Below, in pieces: positions 35,394 to 43,867 of a stretch of 64,000 nucleotides of DNA. Position 1 is the first letter of the stretch. Every line of letters starts with the position of its first letter. The position numbers and the translations under genes are program-made. The stretch spans positions 248,001-312,000 of the forward strand of contig NZ_JAFHKL010000007.1 of NCBI RefSeq assembly GCF_016937655.1. Direction: 5' to 3'. This stretch comes from Chromobacterium alkanivorans. Its GTDB lineage: Bacteria > Pseudomonadota > Gammaproteobacteria > Burkholderiales > Chromobacteriaceae. The notes beneath the pieces are model-generated. The model was not told the origin of the DNA, searched no databases, and saw only the letters and a list, made by a program, of their open reading frames with translations.

Positions 35394-36671
35394 TTAGACG
35401 CGGCTCAGCGCGCGGCCGGCGGCGGCGATGGTCTGCTCGATGATCTCGTCGCTGTGGGCGCTGGAGACGAAGCCGGCTTCGTAGGCGGACGGCGCCAGGT
35501 AGACGCCTTCGTCCAGCATCGCGTGGAAGAAGCGCTTGAAGCGTTCGATGTCGCAGCGGGTGGCTTCGGCGTAGGACTTGGGCGCGTGTTCGCTGAAGTA
35601 GAAGCCGAACATGCCGCCCACGCTGTCGCTGCTCAGGGTCACGCCGGCCGCGCGCGCGGCGTCGGCCAGGCCCTGGGCCAGGCGCGCGGTGCGGCGGCCC
35701 AGCGTTTCATGGAAGCCCGGCTGCTGGATCAGCTTGAGGGTGGCCAGGCCGGCGGCCACCGACAGCGGATTGCCGGACAGGGTGCCGGCCTGGTAGACGT
35801 TGCCCAGCGGCGCGATGCAGGCCATGATGTCGGCGCGGCCGCCAAAGGCCGCCAGCGGCATGCCGCCGCCCACTACCTTGCCCAGCGTGGTCAGGTCCGG
35901 CTTGACGCCGTGCAGGCCCTGGGCGCAGTTCAGCGCCACGCGGAAGCCGGTCATCACCTCGTCGTAGATCAGCACCGCGCCGTGCTGTTCGGTCAGGCTG
36001 CGCAGCGCCTGGACGAACTCGGCCGACGGCTGGATCAAATTCATATTGCCGGCGATGGGCTCCAGGATCACGCAGGCGATCTGGCCGCCGATTTCGCGGA
36101 AGGTCTTTTCCAGTTGTTCGACATCGTTGTACTGCAGCACCAGGGTGTGTTTGGTGCAGTCTGCCGGCACGCCGCCGGAGGACGGGTTGCCGAAGGTGAG
36201 CAGGCCGGAGCCGGCCTTGACCAGCAGGCTGTCGGAGTGGCCGTGGTAGCAGCCTTCGAACTTGACGATCAGATCGCGGCCGGTGAAGCCGCGCGCCAGG
36301 CGGATCGCCGACATGGTGGCTTCGGTGCCGGAGGAGACCAGCCGCACTTGCTCGATCGAGGGCAGCAGCTTGCGGATTTCCTCGGCGATCAGCACTTCGC
36401 CCTCGGTGGGCGCGCCGAAGGACAGGCCGCCGACGGCCGCTTGCTGCACCGCGCTCACCACCTCCGGGTGGGCGTGACCGACGATGGCCGGACCCCAGGA
36501 GCCGACGTAGTCCAGATACTGTTTGTCGTCGGCGTCCCAGAAATAGGCGCCTTCGGCGCGCTTGACGAAGCGCGGCGTACCGCCTACCTGGCCGAAGGCG
36601 CGCACCGGCGAGTTGACGCCGCCGGGGATGGATTTCTTGCCACGTTCAAACAGTTCCAGATTGCGGGACAT
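35394..36671 (-). CDS. hemL: glutamate-1-semialdehyde 2,1-aminomutase HemL
   Basis: This 425-residue PLP enzyme converts glutamate-1-semialdehyde to 5-aminolevulinate, the C5-pathway entry to heme. The PLP lysine is Lys265 in [26 protein letters not shown] and [14 protein letters not shown] match the family. Length and start are normal. A GC-rich hairpin lies between its stop and the helicase start. Two DnaA boxes lie about 105-145 bp upstream of its start. Confidence 0.97.
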   Translation of the reverse strand: MSRNLELFERGKKSIPGGVNSPVRAFGQVGGTPRFVKRAEGAYFWDADDKQYLDYVGSWGPAIVGHAHPEVVSAVQQAAVGGLSFGAPTEGEVLIAEEIRKLLPSIEQVRLVSSGTEATMSAIRLARGFTGRDLIVKFEGCYHGHSDSLLVKAGSGLLTFGNPSSGGVPADCTKHTLVLQYNDVEQLEKTFREIGGQIACVILEPIAGNMNLIQPSAEFVQALRSLTEQHGAVLIYDEVMTGFRVALNCAQGLHGVKPDLTTLGKVVGGGMPLAAFGGRADIMACIAPLGNVYQAGTLSGNPLSVAAGLATLKLIQQPGFHETLGRRTARLAQGLADAARAAGVTLSSDSVGGMFGFYFSEHAPKSYAEATRCDIERFKRFFHAMLDEGVYLAPSAYEAGFVSSAHSDEIIEQTIAAAGRALSRV

Positions 36672-36776
36672 GTGCGTTTCCTTGTCGGGCGGCCGCGGCC
36701 GCGGATGTATTCGGATTGGGGCGGGCGCGAAGCCCGCCGTCGGCCGCCATTTTAACCGAGGCCGGTGGCCGGGGGG

Positions 36777-36815
36777 TGTGGATAAGTCAAAGCTTGGGCG
36801 AGTCGCTGTGGATAA
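36777..36815 (-). promoter_or_regulatory. two perfect DnaA boxes upstream of hemL
   Basis: TGTGGATAA occurs at 36777-36785 and 36807-36815, which on the minus strand is TTATCCACA, the consensus high-affinity DnaA box. The two are in the same orientation, 30 bp apart (about three helical turns), between the CYTH gene stop and the hemL start. They could tie hemL expression to DnaA or titrate DnaA. Confidence 0.6.
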
Positions 36816-36826
36816 GCGGGGAGAGA

Positions 36827-37288
36827 CTACCAGCGGCTATAGGGGTTCTTGGACAGATAGGCGTTGGTGTAGCGGCCGTCCTCGGTGACTTCCTCGCCTA
36901 TCCAGGCAGGCTGGTCGAAAGGGGTGCTTTCATCCGGCAGTTCGATTTCCGCCAGCACCAGGCCGGCGTTGTCGCCGAAAAATTCGTCCACTTCCCAGAC
37001 GAAGCCGCCGTGCTCGATGCGATGGCGCAGCTTGTCCACCACCATCGGGCACATCGCCGCCATGATGGTTTGCGCGTCGGCCAGCGGCACCGGGTATTCG
37101 AATTCGTGGCGGCTGACGTTGCTGATATTGCTTTTCAGCGTCAGCCAGGCCTGATCTCCGACCACGCGCACGCGCACGGTGCGCTCCTTTTCCACCGACA
37201 GATAGCCCTGGCGATATTGCACGCCGGGGGCCAGGCCGCGCCAGGCGTCGCCGACGACGATGAAGCGGCGTTCGATTTCCACAGCCAT
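36827..37288 (-). CDS. CYTH domain protein, probable inorganic triphosphatase
   Basis: The 153-residue protein begins with the CYTH signature EIERRFIV and has the alternating charged strands of a triphosphate tunnel ([43 protein letters not shown]). Short stand-alone members such as the Nitrosomonas enzyme hydrolyse tripolyphosphate. The physiological role is not known. It is downstream of a small secreted-protein gene by 12 bp. Confidence 0.88.
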   Translation of the reverse strand: MAVEIERRFIVVGDAWRGLAPGVQYRQGYLSVEKERTVRVRVVGDQAWLTLKSNISNVSRHEFEYPVPLADAQTIMAAMCPMVVDKLRHRIEHGGFVWEVDEFFGDNAGLVLAEIELPDESTPFDQPAWIGEEVTEDGRYTNAYLSKNPYSRW

Positions 37289-37300
37289 GTATACGTACTC

Positions 37301-37771
37301 CTAGCGGGCGATCTGTTCGCCCTTGGGTTTACCGCAGGCCTCCGCCCGCGGCGAGATCTGCAGATACAGCGACAGGCTGCTTTGCTGGGGCACCACGCCG
37401 CTGCTCTGGCCGTAAGGCGTGGCGCGTTGCGGCCAGCTGCCCACCAGTTCCGGCTGAGCGCCGATCAGAGTCTGGGCGCTGACCACGCGTTTGCCGTCCT
37501 GGTCGCTCCAGCTGGCGCTGGCGCTCAGCAGCGGCTTGTGCTGGGCGCGCGCCGCGGCGATGGTGCCGCCGACGCTGAGCAGGGCGTCGCCCACTTCGCG
37601 CTGGCCGGAGAAGGCACCTTTGGCGTCCACGCACATCGGCAGCCGCAGCAACTCGGCGCCGTCGCGGCGCAGCGTGGCGACCACTTCCGGCGGCAGCGCC
37701 GGTTTGGGCGGCAGCGGGGTGGCGGCCCAGGCGGGCAGGCAGCCCAGCCACAATGCAATCCATTTGCGCAT
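37301..37771 (-). CDS. secreted protein of unknown function
   Basis: The 156-residue protein has a signal peptide (MRKWIALWLGCLPAWAATP). The mature domain has two cysteines (MCVDAKGAF and EACGKPK), perhaps forming a disulphide. No family is recognised. It lies 12 bp downstream of hemJ and 12 bp upstream of the CYTH gene, so it is in the same transcription unit. Confidence 0.65.
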   Translation of the reverse strand: MRKWIALWLGCLPAWAATPLPPKPALPPEVVATLRRDGAELLRLPMCVDAKGAFSGQREVGDALLSVGGTIAAARAQHKPLLSASASWSDQDGKRVVSAQTLIGAQPELVGSWPQRATPYGQSSGVVPQQSSLSLYLQISPRAEACGKPKGEQIAR

Positions 37772-37783
37772 GCGTCGATCTCC

Positions 37784-38230
37784 TTAGAATGGTTTGACCA
37801 CTACCAGGATCACCACCGCCAGCAGCACCAGCACCGGCAGCTCGTTGAACACGCGGAACCAGCGGTGGCCGCGGCGGTTGGTTTTGGCGACGAAGTCGCG
37901 GTAGAGCTTGCCGCACCAGCCGTGGTAGCCGACCAGCAGCAGGACCAGGGTCAGCTTGGCGTGCAGCCAGCCGCCGCCGATGCCGAAGCCCAACCACAGT
38001 CCAAGACCGGTGGCCAGCGCCAGCGCGCCCAGCGGAGTCATGAAACGGTACAGTTTGCGCGCCATCAGCAGCAGGCGCTGGTATTCGGCGTCCTGCTCCG
38101 CCAGCGCCAGATTGACGTAGAGGCGCGGCAGGTAGAACAGCCCGGCGAACCAGGACACCACGAAGAAGATGTGAAAGGCTTTCAGGTAAAGGTAGCTCAC
38201 GATGTCCTTGTGCTTGAAGAGGGCGTCCAT
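37784..38230 (-). CDS. hemJ: HemJ, protoporphyrinogen IX oxidase
   Basis: The 148-residue membrane protein has four hydrophobic segments and the HemJ (UPF0093) features YLKAFHIFFVVSWFAGLFYL, with conserved His and Trp, and LHAKLTLVLLLVGYHGWCG, with conserved Lys. HemJ oxidises protoporphyrinogen IX to protoporphyrin IX in bacteria lacking HemG or HemY-type oxidases. The ATG at 38230 lies inside the end of the upstream VOC gene. hemL is only about 1.1 kb away on the same strand. Confidence 0.92.
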   Translation of the reverse strand: MDALFKHKDIVSYLYLKAFHIFFVVSWFAGLFYLPRLYVNLALAEQDAEYQRLLLMARKLYRFMTPLGALALATGLGLWLGFGIGGGWLHAKLTLVLLLVGYHGWCGKLYRDFVAKTNRRGHRWFRVFNELPVLVLLAVVILVVVKPF

Positions 38231-38586
38231 GGGCCGCGCAAACCGATGCAATTGCCCCATGGGTCCCGCAATTGGCAGATGCCCAGTTGATCTTCTATCG
38301 CCAGCGGGCCGCGATACAAGGCGGCGCCCAGCCCGGTCAGCCGATGGATGTCGGCGTCCAGGTCGCCGCTGCGCCAATAGACGACGCTGCCGGCCGCGCC
38401 TGAGCCCACCTTGGCGTCGGCCCGCACGATTTCCAGCCGGACGCCCTGCCATTCCAGGCAGGCGAAGTCGAACTCAGGCAGGTCTACGGCTTGCGCCGAT
38501 GGAAAAGCCCGCTGATACCAGGCGAGTCCGGCGCGCCAATCGGCGACGTGAATCAGCACCGCGGCGATGGGCCCGGCTGCGCTCAC
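38197..38586 (-). CDS. VOC superfamily protein, GTG start
   Basis: The 129-residue protein shows VLIHVADWRAGLAWYQRAFP, RLEIVRADAK and QLRDPWGNCIGLRGP, a single glyoxalase-fold module of the type seen in antibiotic-resistance and dioxygenase relatives. The reaction is unknown. The GTG at 38586 overlaps the stop of the upstream YjbR gene (GTGA), and its 3' end overlaps the hemJ start by 34 bp. Confidence 0.8.
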   Translation of the reverse strand: MSAAGPIAAVLIHVADWRAGLAWYQRAFPSAQAVDLPEFDFACLEWQGVRLEIVRADAKVGSGAAGSVVYWRSGDLDADIHRLTGLGAALYRGPLAIEDQLGICQLRDPWGNCIGLRGPWTPSSSTRTS

Positions 38587-38939
38587 GCGCTGGCCTCGTA
38601 GCGTTGTCTGACCGCCTTGGGCAGTTTGGCCAGCACCAGCCGGCGCGCGTCGGCGAGGCCGTCGTGCAGCTGCTCCAGGCTCAGCGCCTCCAGCGACGAC
38701 ACCTCTATCCAGCGCGCCCGCGCCAGATACGGCGCCGGCCGCACGCCGGGCAGGCCGCTGAGGACCAGAAAGTCGTCGTCGGCCACCTTGTACATCACCG
38801 AGTCGTCGTGGAACAGGGCGAACATCTTGCGCTCCAGACTGAGCACGCGCCGGGTTTCCCATTTGACGTCGAACTCGGCGCCCGGCAAGGCGCGGGCCCG
38901 GGCCAGCAGCGCGTCCACATCCTCTTTGCGCAGGGCCAT
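38583..38939 (-). CDS. MmcQ/YjbR family protein
   Basis: The 118-residue protein is of the double-wing CyaY-like MmcQ/YjbR family, with KWETRRVLSLERKMFALFHD, SGLPGVRPAPYLARARWIEV and a C-terminal helix ALSLEQLHDGLADARRLV. Its function is unknown; DNA binding has been suggested for the fold. The ATG at 38939 has AAGAAGG seven bases upstream. A GTG at 38945 overlaps the peptidase stop but is too close to that site. Confidence 0.87.
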   Translation of the reverse strand: MALRKEDVDALLARARALPGAEFDVKWETRRVLSLERKMFALFHDDSVMYKVADDDFLVLSGLPGVRPAPYLARARWIEVSSLEALSLEQLHDGLADARRLVLAKLPKAVRQRYEASA

Positions 38940-38941
38940 GT

Positions 38942-39760
38942 TCACGCCTTCTTCGCCGCCTGGTACAGCGGCATCACTTGCGGGATGCGCTGTTGCAGGT
39001 CGCGGATGCGGGTGGGGCCGGACGGGTGGGTGGACAGGAATTCCACGCCGCCGCCGTTGCCGGCGGCCTGCATCTTGTTCCAGACATTGACCGCGGCGTT
39101 GGGGTCGTAGCCGGCGCGCGCCATCAGTTCCAGGCCCATGATGTCGGCTTCGGATTCCATGGTGCGGCTATTGGGCTTGGACAGCGCCACGTCGGCGGCC
39201 ATCGCCGCCATGTCCATCTGGCTCTGCCTGAGGCCGGCCACCGCTCCCACCAAGGACAAGCCCACTTGCTGAGCGTAGGCCTGGCTCATGCTTTCGCGCG
39301 AGTGCTCGCGCAGCGCGTGCGAGATTTCGTGGCCGATGACGGCGGCTAGTTCGGCGTCGCTCAGCTTGAGTTTGGTGATCAGGCCGGAGTAGACCATGAT
39401 CTTGCCGCCGGCCATCGCGTAGGCGTTGGGCTCGTCGTTGCGCATCACATTGACTTCCCAGCGCCATTTGGCGGCGTCGGGGCGGAACACCGGCGCCTGG
39501 GCGATCAGGCGCTGGGAGATCTTGCGCACCCGCGCCGTCATCGCCGCGTCGGCGTTGAGCTGTCCGGCGGCGCGCGACTTGCCCAGCTGCTGGGCGTAGG
39601 ACTTGGCCGACATCTGCTCCACTTCCTGGCTGGACAGCAGCATGGTCTGGCCGCGGCTGACGCCGACGGCGCCGCCCTGGGTGGTGTTGACCTGGGCACA
39701 GCCGGCGAGGGCGGCGGCGACCAGCAGGCCGGCCAGGGTTTTGCTCCAGAAACTTTTCAT
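38942..39760 (-). CDS. M48 family metalloprotease lipoprotein (LoiP/YggG-like)
   Basis: The 272-residue protein has a lipobox (LAGC, Cys21) and a zinc site HEISH (residues 144-148), with the third ligand probably in MESEADIMGLELMARAGYD. Preceding NDEPNAYAMAGGKIMVYSGL is typical of M48 peptidases. Outer-membrane-associated relatives such as LoiP and BepA take part in envelope protein quality control. The ATG at 39760 places the signal peptide at the N-terminus. Confidence 0.93.
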   Translation of the reverse strand: MKSFWSKTLAGLLVAAALAGCAQVNTTQGGAVGVSRGQTMLLSSQEVEQMSAKSYAQQLGKSRAAGQLNADAAMTARVRKISQRLIAQAPVFRPDAAKWRWEVNVMRNDEPNAYAMAGGKIMVYSGLITKLKLSDAELAAVIGHEISHALREHSRESMSQAYAQQVGLSLVGAVAGLRQSQMDMAAMAADVALSKPNSRTMESEADIMGLELMARAGYDPNAAVNVWNKMQAAGNGGGVEFLSTHPSGPTRIRDLQQRIPQVMPLYQAAKKA

Positions 39761-39848
39761 TGCGGTATGGCCTCTTGAGCGCCGGGCGTCGCCTGGGCGG
39801 CGGGCGGCGGCGCGGCGGAAGATCGCGGCGGACGCGGGCGGCGCCGGC

Positions 39849-40013
39849 TCAGATTTCCACCATTTCGAAATCGTCCTTGCGCGCGTCGCAGTCCGGGCAG
39901 GTCCAGTTGGGCGGAATGTCTTCCCACTTGGTGCCCGGCGGGATACCATCCTCCGGACGGCCGGCTTCCTCGTCGTAGATAAAGCCGCAGATCAGACACA
40001 TCCAAGTACGCAT
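39849..40013 (-). CDS. rubredoxin
   Basis: The 54-residue electron carrier has two knuckles, CLIC (Cys6, Cys9) and CPDC (Cys39, Cys42), which bind one iron. [20 protein letters not shown] and IPPNW are the standard rubredoxin core. The ATG at 40013 follows AAGGTGA. It is divergent from thiD, an arrangement known in Neisseriales. Its redox partner is not visible here. Confidence 0.96.
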   Translation of the reverse strand: MRTWMCLICGFIYDEEAGRPEDGIPPGTKWEDIPPNWTCPDCDARKDDFEMVEI

Positions 40014-40121
40014 CGCATCACCTTGTGATCGAGTAAAACAGTTATTCTAAGAGTGGTCCGCGACACTGACAATGCGCCCGCCGGCCGCTCCGACCCTATA
40101 CAGAACGAAGAGGTTTCAGTC

Positions 40122-40964
40122 TTGACCACTCAGCCCACTCCTCCCGTGGTTCTCACCCTGGCGGGCTCGGACCCTTCCGGCGGCGCAGGCATCCAGGCCG
40201 ATATTCTGACGCTGGCCAGCCTGGGATGCCATCCTTTGTCGGTGATCACCGCGATTACGGTGCAGGATACCGTCGGCATCAATGACTTTATGGTGCTGGA
40301 CGCGGACTGGGTCAATGACCAGGCGCGCTTTCTGATGGAAGACATCCCGGTCACCGCTTTCAAGATAGGCATGTTGGGCAGCGTGGAGAACGTGGCGGTG
40401 GTGGCGCAGCTGATCGCCGACTACCCGGACATCCCGGTGGTGCTGGATCCGGTGCTGGCCAGCGGCGGCGGCCACGAACTGGCCGACGAGGACTTGATCG
40501 CCGCGATGCGCGACATGTTGATCCCGCAGGTGTCCATCCTGACGCCCAACAGCATAGAGGCGCGCCGCATCGCCAGCAACGACGCCGACGAGGACGAGGA
40601 TTTGACGCTGGAGCAGTGCGCGCAGCGCATCCTGGCGCTGGGCTGCCCGCATCTGCTGATCACCGGCACCCACGAAAACACCAAGGAAGTGGTCAACCAG
40701 CTGTACGGCCCCGGCGGCCTGGTGCGCTCCGACAACTGGGAGCGCCTGCCGGGCAGCTACCACGGTTCCGGCTGCACGCTGGCCTCGGCCATCGCCGGCA
40801 TGTTGGCCACCGGTTTGTTGCTGCCGGAAGCGGTGCGCGAAGCGCAGGAGTACACCTATCAATCCTTGCTGAACGGTTTCCGGCCCGGCATGGGCCAGTT
40901 CCTGCCGGACCGCATGTTCTGGGCGCGCGGCGACGACGAGGACGACGATGCCGGCCAGGCTTAA
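40122..40964 (+). CDS. thiD: HMP/HMP-phosphate kinase ThiD
   Basis: The 280-residue ribokinase-fold enzyme phosphorylates hydroxymethylpyrimidine in thiamine synthesis. It has TLAGSDPSGGAGIQADI, KIGMLGS, DPVLASGGGHEL and the anion-hole motif YHGSGCTLASAIAG. The start is uncertain: the TTG at 40122 follows GAAGAGG and begins shortly before the conserved core, while a GTG at 40053 has no ribosome binding site. There is no TPP riboswitch in the short upstream gap. It overlaps thiE by 17 bp. Confidence 0.93.
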   Translation: MTTQPTPPVVLTLAGSDPSGGAGIQADILTLASLGCHPLSVITAITVQDTVGINDFMVLDADWVNDQARFLMEDIPVTAFKIGMLGSVENVAVVAQLIADYPDIPVVLDPVLASGGGHELADEDLIAAMRDMLIPQVSILTPNSIEARRIASNDADEDEDLTLEQCAQRILALGCPHLLITGTHENTKEVVNQLYGPGGLVRSDNWERLPGSYHGSGCTLASAIAGMLATGLLLPEAVREAQEYTYQSLLNGFRPGMGQFLPDRMFWARGDDEDDDAGQA

Positions 40965-41574
40965 GGGGCTGTACGCGATCACGCCGGACACCGAGGACAG
41001 CGCGAGACTGTTGAGCCTGACGCAGGCGGCGGCGCCGCACATCGACATCCTGCAATACCGCAACAAGAGCCCGGACGCGGCTTTGCGTCTGGAGCAGGCG
41101 CGGACGCTGGCGGAGCTGTGCCGGCGCAGCGGCGTGGTTTTCATCGTCAACGACGACGTGGAGCTGGCGGCGAGGGTTGGGGCCGACGGCGTGCATTTGG
41201 GGCGAGACGACGGCGCGTTGAGCGCGGCGCGGCGGCGGCTGGGCGCCGGCGCGCTGATAGGCGCGTCTTGCTACGACAGCCTGGAGCGGGCGCGGCGGGC
41301 GGTGGAGGCCGGCGCCAGCTATGTCGCCTTCGGCGCGGTGTTTCCTTCCGGCACCAAGCCGGACGCGGCGCGCGCGGAGTTGGGCCTGTTCGCCGCCGCG
41401 CGGACTTTGGACGCGCCTCTGGTGGCGATAGGCGGCATTGACGCCGGCAACGCCGAACGGGCGCTGGCGGCCGGCGCGGACTCGATCGCGGTGATAGGCG
41501 GCGTGTTCGGCGCGGCGGATCCGGCCGCCGCGGCCCGGGAGCTGGCGGAAATTTGCCGCCGGAACGGGCGCTGA
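40948..41574 (+). CDS. thiE: thiamine-phosphate synthase ThiE
   Basis: The 208-residue TIM-barrel enzyme joins HMP-PP and thiazole phosphate. It shows LYAITPDT, QYRNKSPDAA, FIVNDDVELAARVGADGVHL and the phosphate loop AIGGIDAGNAERAL. It overlaps the end of thiD, so translational coupling is likely. Confidence 0.93.
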   Translation: MPARLKGLYAITPDTEDSARLLSLTQAAAPHIDILQYRNKSPDAALRLEQARTLAELCRRSGVVFIVNDDVELAARVGADGVHLGRDDGALSAARRRLGAGALIGASCYDSLERARRAVEAGASYVAFGAVFPSGTKPDAARAELGLFAAARTLDAPLVAIGGIDAGNAERALAAGADSIAVIGGVFGAADPAAAARELAEICRRNGR

Positions 41575-41626
41575 ACGCAAAACCGCCGCGCATGGCGCGG
41601 CGGGTGGGCGATGCTCTGACTCGGGC

Positions 41627-41911
41627 TTAGATTGGGCTGGGCCGCGAACTGCCGTCGATCAAGGCCTTGCTGACCTCGCCGGGCTTGATGATGCCGTGCT
41701 CCACGCTGTACGCCAGCAGCTCAAGCAGGTAGTCGTGGCGGAAAATCAAGGATCCTTCCCATTCGCTGCCTTGCTCGCCCTGGATGGCGGGCAGGGTGAT
41801 GATCACGCGTTCGCCTTCTATCGTGTCCAGCGCGAAGGCCTCCACGTTTCTGGCGATTCCCGATAACGATCTTGCAGAATGCTTGCCATAATTCAAGGCG
41901 CGTATGCTCAT
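41627..41911 (-). CDS. small protein of an unrecognised family, copy A
   Basis: The 94-residue protein starts at an ATG preceded by AGGAG (seven-base spacing); in-frame ATGs at 41929 and 41932 are alternatives. Residues 26-72 are very similar to the protein at 44681-44944: 34 of 47 positions are identical by eye, including FALDTI.GERVIIT, GSEWEGS and IFR.DYLL.LL. The ends differ. No signal peptide, membrane segment or known motif is seen, and I cannot assign a function. It lies between thiE (convergent) and a 393-bp gap with a hairpin. Confidence 0.75.
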   Translation of the reverse strand: MSIRALNYGKHSARSLSGIARNVEAFALDTIEGERVIITLPAIQGEQGSEWEGSLIFRHDYLLELLAYSVEHGIIKPGEVSKALIDGSSRPSPI

Positions 41912-42304
41912 TGCTGACTCCTGTCGCATCATGGTTTCTCTTTGGCCCGCGTTGATCTTGAAATGGCCGCCGCGCCGTTTCCCTGGCGTCGCCTTGCCGG
42001 CGCCTGCCGCCTTGGGCGGCGCGCGTGGCGGAAGACGGAGTTGGCGTTGCGCAGGGGGCTTGGCCTGACGGCGTTTCAAGTTTTTTATTGTCGAGCGGCC
42101 GGCATCCCGGTGTGGCGCCGCGGCGTCGCGCTGGAGGCGCGAGCCGGCGAGATGCGCCGGCCGTTCGGCTTCGCCGTGTGATGGGCCGGCGATATCGGCA
42201 TGGGATGGCAGCCCGGCCGCGCGGTTTACCGCTCCAGGCTCAGAGCATAGCGTTTTTATGCTTATGGGGTAACTCCAGAAAAATGGAGAATACCCCGTTG
42301 GATA
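41912..42304. other. 393-bp gap with a stable interrupted hairpin
   Basis: No convincing gene is present. At 42266-42296, GGGGTA and CTCCA pair with TGGAG and TACCCC, separated by small internal loops. It lies just past the stop of the LuxR-type gene and about 350 bp before copy A, so it may be a terminator without a T run or a structured leader. Confidence 0.5.
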
Positions 42305-43102
42305 TCACAGCTGTTTGGATCCGATCAGCCGGCTGAAAAGCGAGGTCGGCATTTTGCGGTGCATGCCGGCGGCAATCAGCGCGTCGCACAATTCGGCGCG
42401 CCGCTGCGAGGGCAGGCCCAGTTTTTCGCAAATATAGTTCTTGCTCTTGATAATCGAATCCGCCACCCGGGTTTTGGGCTTGGGCCGATATTTGTTCATG
42501 AAATCGGCGATTTGCTTGAAGTCCCAGTTCAGCAGCAGCAGGAAGCAGACTTCCTGTTCGTATTCCGTCAATTCCACGTCAAGCAGTTTCAATTCGCCCT
42601 GCACCTGTTCAATGCTGCAGCCGGCGCCGAATTCCAAAATGTAATTGGGCATCAGGTTGATGAAGTTGGCGATTTCTATTTCATGAGCGTAATAGATGGT
42701 GCCCAGGATGGAGCGCGACGCGTCGTGCTTGAGCAGGTGCTTGGAGAACACCCGCGCCTTGAGGCCGTCCCCGTATTCGTGCACGTTGAGGATGGAGACC
42801 TTGCGCGCCGGGTCGCAGGTCTGCATCAGCGCCAGGTCTTCCTGCACATAGCAATCGGCGAACTGGGCGGTGCCTTCGCAGGGCATTTCCTTGTCCAGAC
42901 GGTCCACCACGTCGTCTCCGCGTTTGAGCGCCACGATCCTGGCGTAGGCGTCGCTGGACGCCAGATGACGGGAGTTGGCGTCTTTGGCGCCGACGATCAT
43001 GTCGGTCTGGCCGGAGATCTGGGAGACGGATTGGCGGAACTGAGCCACGAATTCGCTTTGCTCTTCGGAGAAGCGTTCAGGGGAGACGAGCTGATAGTCC
43101 AT
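42305..43102 (-). CDS. PAS-containing LuxR-type HTH regulator
   Basis: The protein has 265 residues. The N-terminal 150 look like a PAS sensor (RFSEEQSEFVAQFRQSVSQI, then HLASSDAYARIVALKRGDDV). The C-terminal end resembles a LuxR helix-turn-helix: LTEYEQEVCFLLLLNWDFKQ, IADFMNKY and KNYICEKLGLPSQRRAEL. There is no acyl-homoserine-lactone domain. The ATG at 43102 gives a compact protein. It may regulate the small-protein gene downstream on the same strand or the divergent cupin gene; both are guesses. Confidence 0.8.
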   Translation of the reverse strand: MDYQLVSPERFSEEQSEFVAQFRQSVSQISGQTDMIVGAKDANSRHLASSDAYARIVALKRGDDVVDRLDKEMPCEGTAQFADCYVQEDLALMQTCDPARKVSILNVHEYGDGLKARVFSKHLLKHDASRSILGTIYYAHEIEIANFINLMPNYILEFGAGCSIEQVQGELKLLDVELTEYEQEVCFLLLLNWDFKQIADFMNKYRPKPKTRVADSIIKSKNYICEKLGLPSQRRAELCDALIAAGMHRKMPTSLFSRLIGSKQL

Positions 43103-43166
43103 AGTGTGCGCCTGGTGCGGAGGTTTGTAATGTCGGAGAGCGCTGCGTGAGCCTCGCTGTCGCGTC

Positions 43167-43316
43167 GAGCCGTTCAAGGTTTGCTGCGCGTCGGCGGGAT
43201 GGGTGGAAAAAGCGCCGGAATCGGCTTCGAAAGACACATGCGCCGTAGGCGCGCATGGCTTCTTCCGCCGCAACGGTTTGTCTCGCTCTGGTTCGCGAAG
43301 CTTTGAACGGGCTCCA
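43167..43316 (-). repeat. diverged copy of the dispersed repeat
   Basis: The ends are recognisable (GAGCCGTTCAAGGTTTGCTG and GAAGCTTTGAACGGGCTCC), as is GTTTGTCTCGCTC, but the middle is replaced. It is the only copy not at a gene's 3' end: it lies between divergent genes. The rest of 43103-43495 is an AT-richer promoter region with no gene. Confidence 0.65.
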
Positions 43317-43495
43317 AGCTGGGCACTTATAGGTTTTTTGTTTCGATAGTGTCAATCCGAATGGCTGTTTGGCCTTGATTAACTGTACTAAAGGATTAAA
43401 GCGCACGGCGATGGCGCGAAACGCGCGCAGTTTTGAAATAATGACGCGTTTTTAATGATGGGTTTGTCCCTGTATTGCGGTTTGTTAGGAATATC

Positions 43496-43867
43496 ATGAA
43501 AGTGATTGATTGGAAGCTGGAGCTTGAAAACGGCGTTTACGACAAGAGCGTGGGCATCAAGATTTTGAAATTGGCCGGCGATGCCGGTTTCAGCACGTAT
43601 TTAACCGAGATCGCCCCCGGGGTGGCGATCAACGGTCATTATCACCGCCACGGCGACGAGCATTATCATATCGTCAGCGGCCGCGGCGAGATGCGGCTGG
43701 TGGATGTGGCCACCGGCGCGGCGCGCAGCCACGCGGTGACGGAGCAAAGCTCCTTCGTGGTGCCGGCCAATACCCAGCATCAACTCAGCAACACCGGCGC
43801 CGCGCCGCTGGTGTTGATGTTCAGCTGTCCGGCCAGTCATCTGGCGGACGACCGCCACTTCCTCTAG
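43496..43867 (+). CDS. cupin domain protein
   Basis: The 123-residue single cupin has GHYHRHGDEHYHIVSGRGEM, containing four His and a Glu of the metal-binding motif, and PANTQHQLSNTG as the second cupin motif. A metal-dependent isomerase or dioxygenase, or a sugar-binding protein, is possible. The ATG at 43496 follows TAGGA. The 3' end overlaps the convergent amidohydrolase gene by 47 bp. Confidence 0.88.
   Translation: MKVIDWKLELENGVYDKSVGIKILKLAGDAGFSTYLTEIAPGVAINGHYHRHGDEHYHIVSGRGEMRLVDVATGAARSHAVTEQSSFVVPANTQHQLSNTGAAPLVLMFSCPASHLADDRHFL

Noticed and set aside
40014-40121. TPP riboswitch before thiD
   Set aside because: The conserved THI-box elements are absent and the gap to rubredoxin is too short.
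41942-42336. Small plus-strand frames in the gap upstream of small protein A
   Set aside because: They overlap the leader of copy A, have no good ribosome binding site and Arg-rich composition.
43167-43316. Part of a gene upstream of the PAS/LuxR coding region (frame open to 43273)
   Set aside because: The extension lies within the dispersed repeat and has no similarity to the regulator; the ATG at 43102 gives a compact protein.
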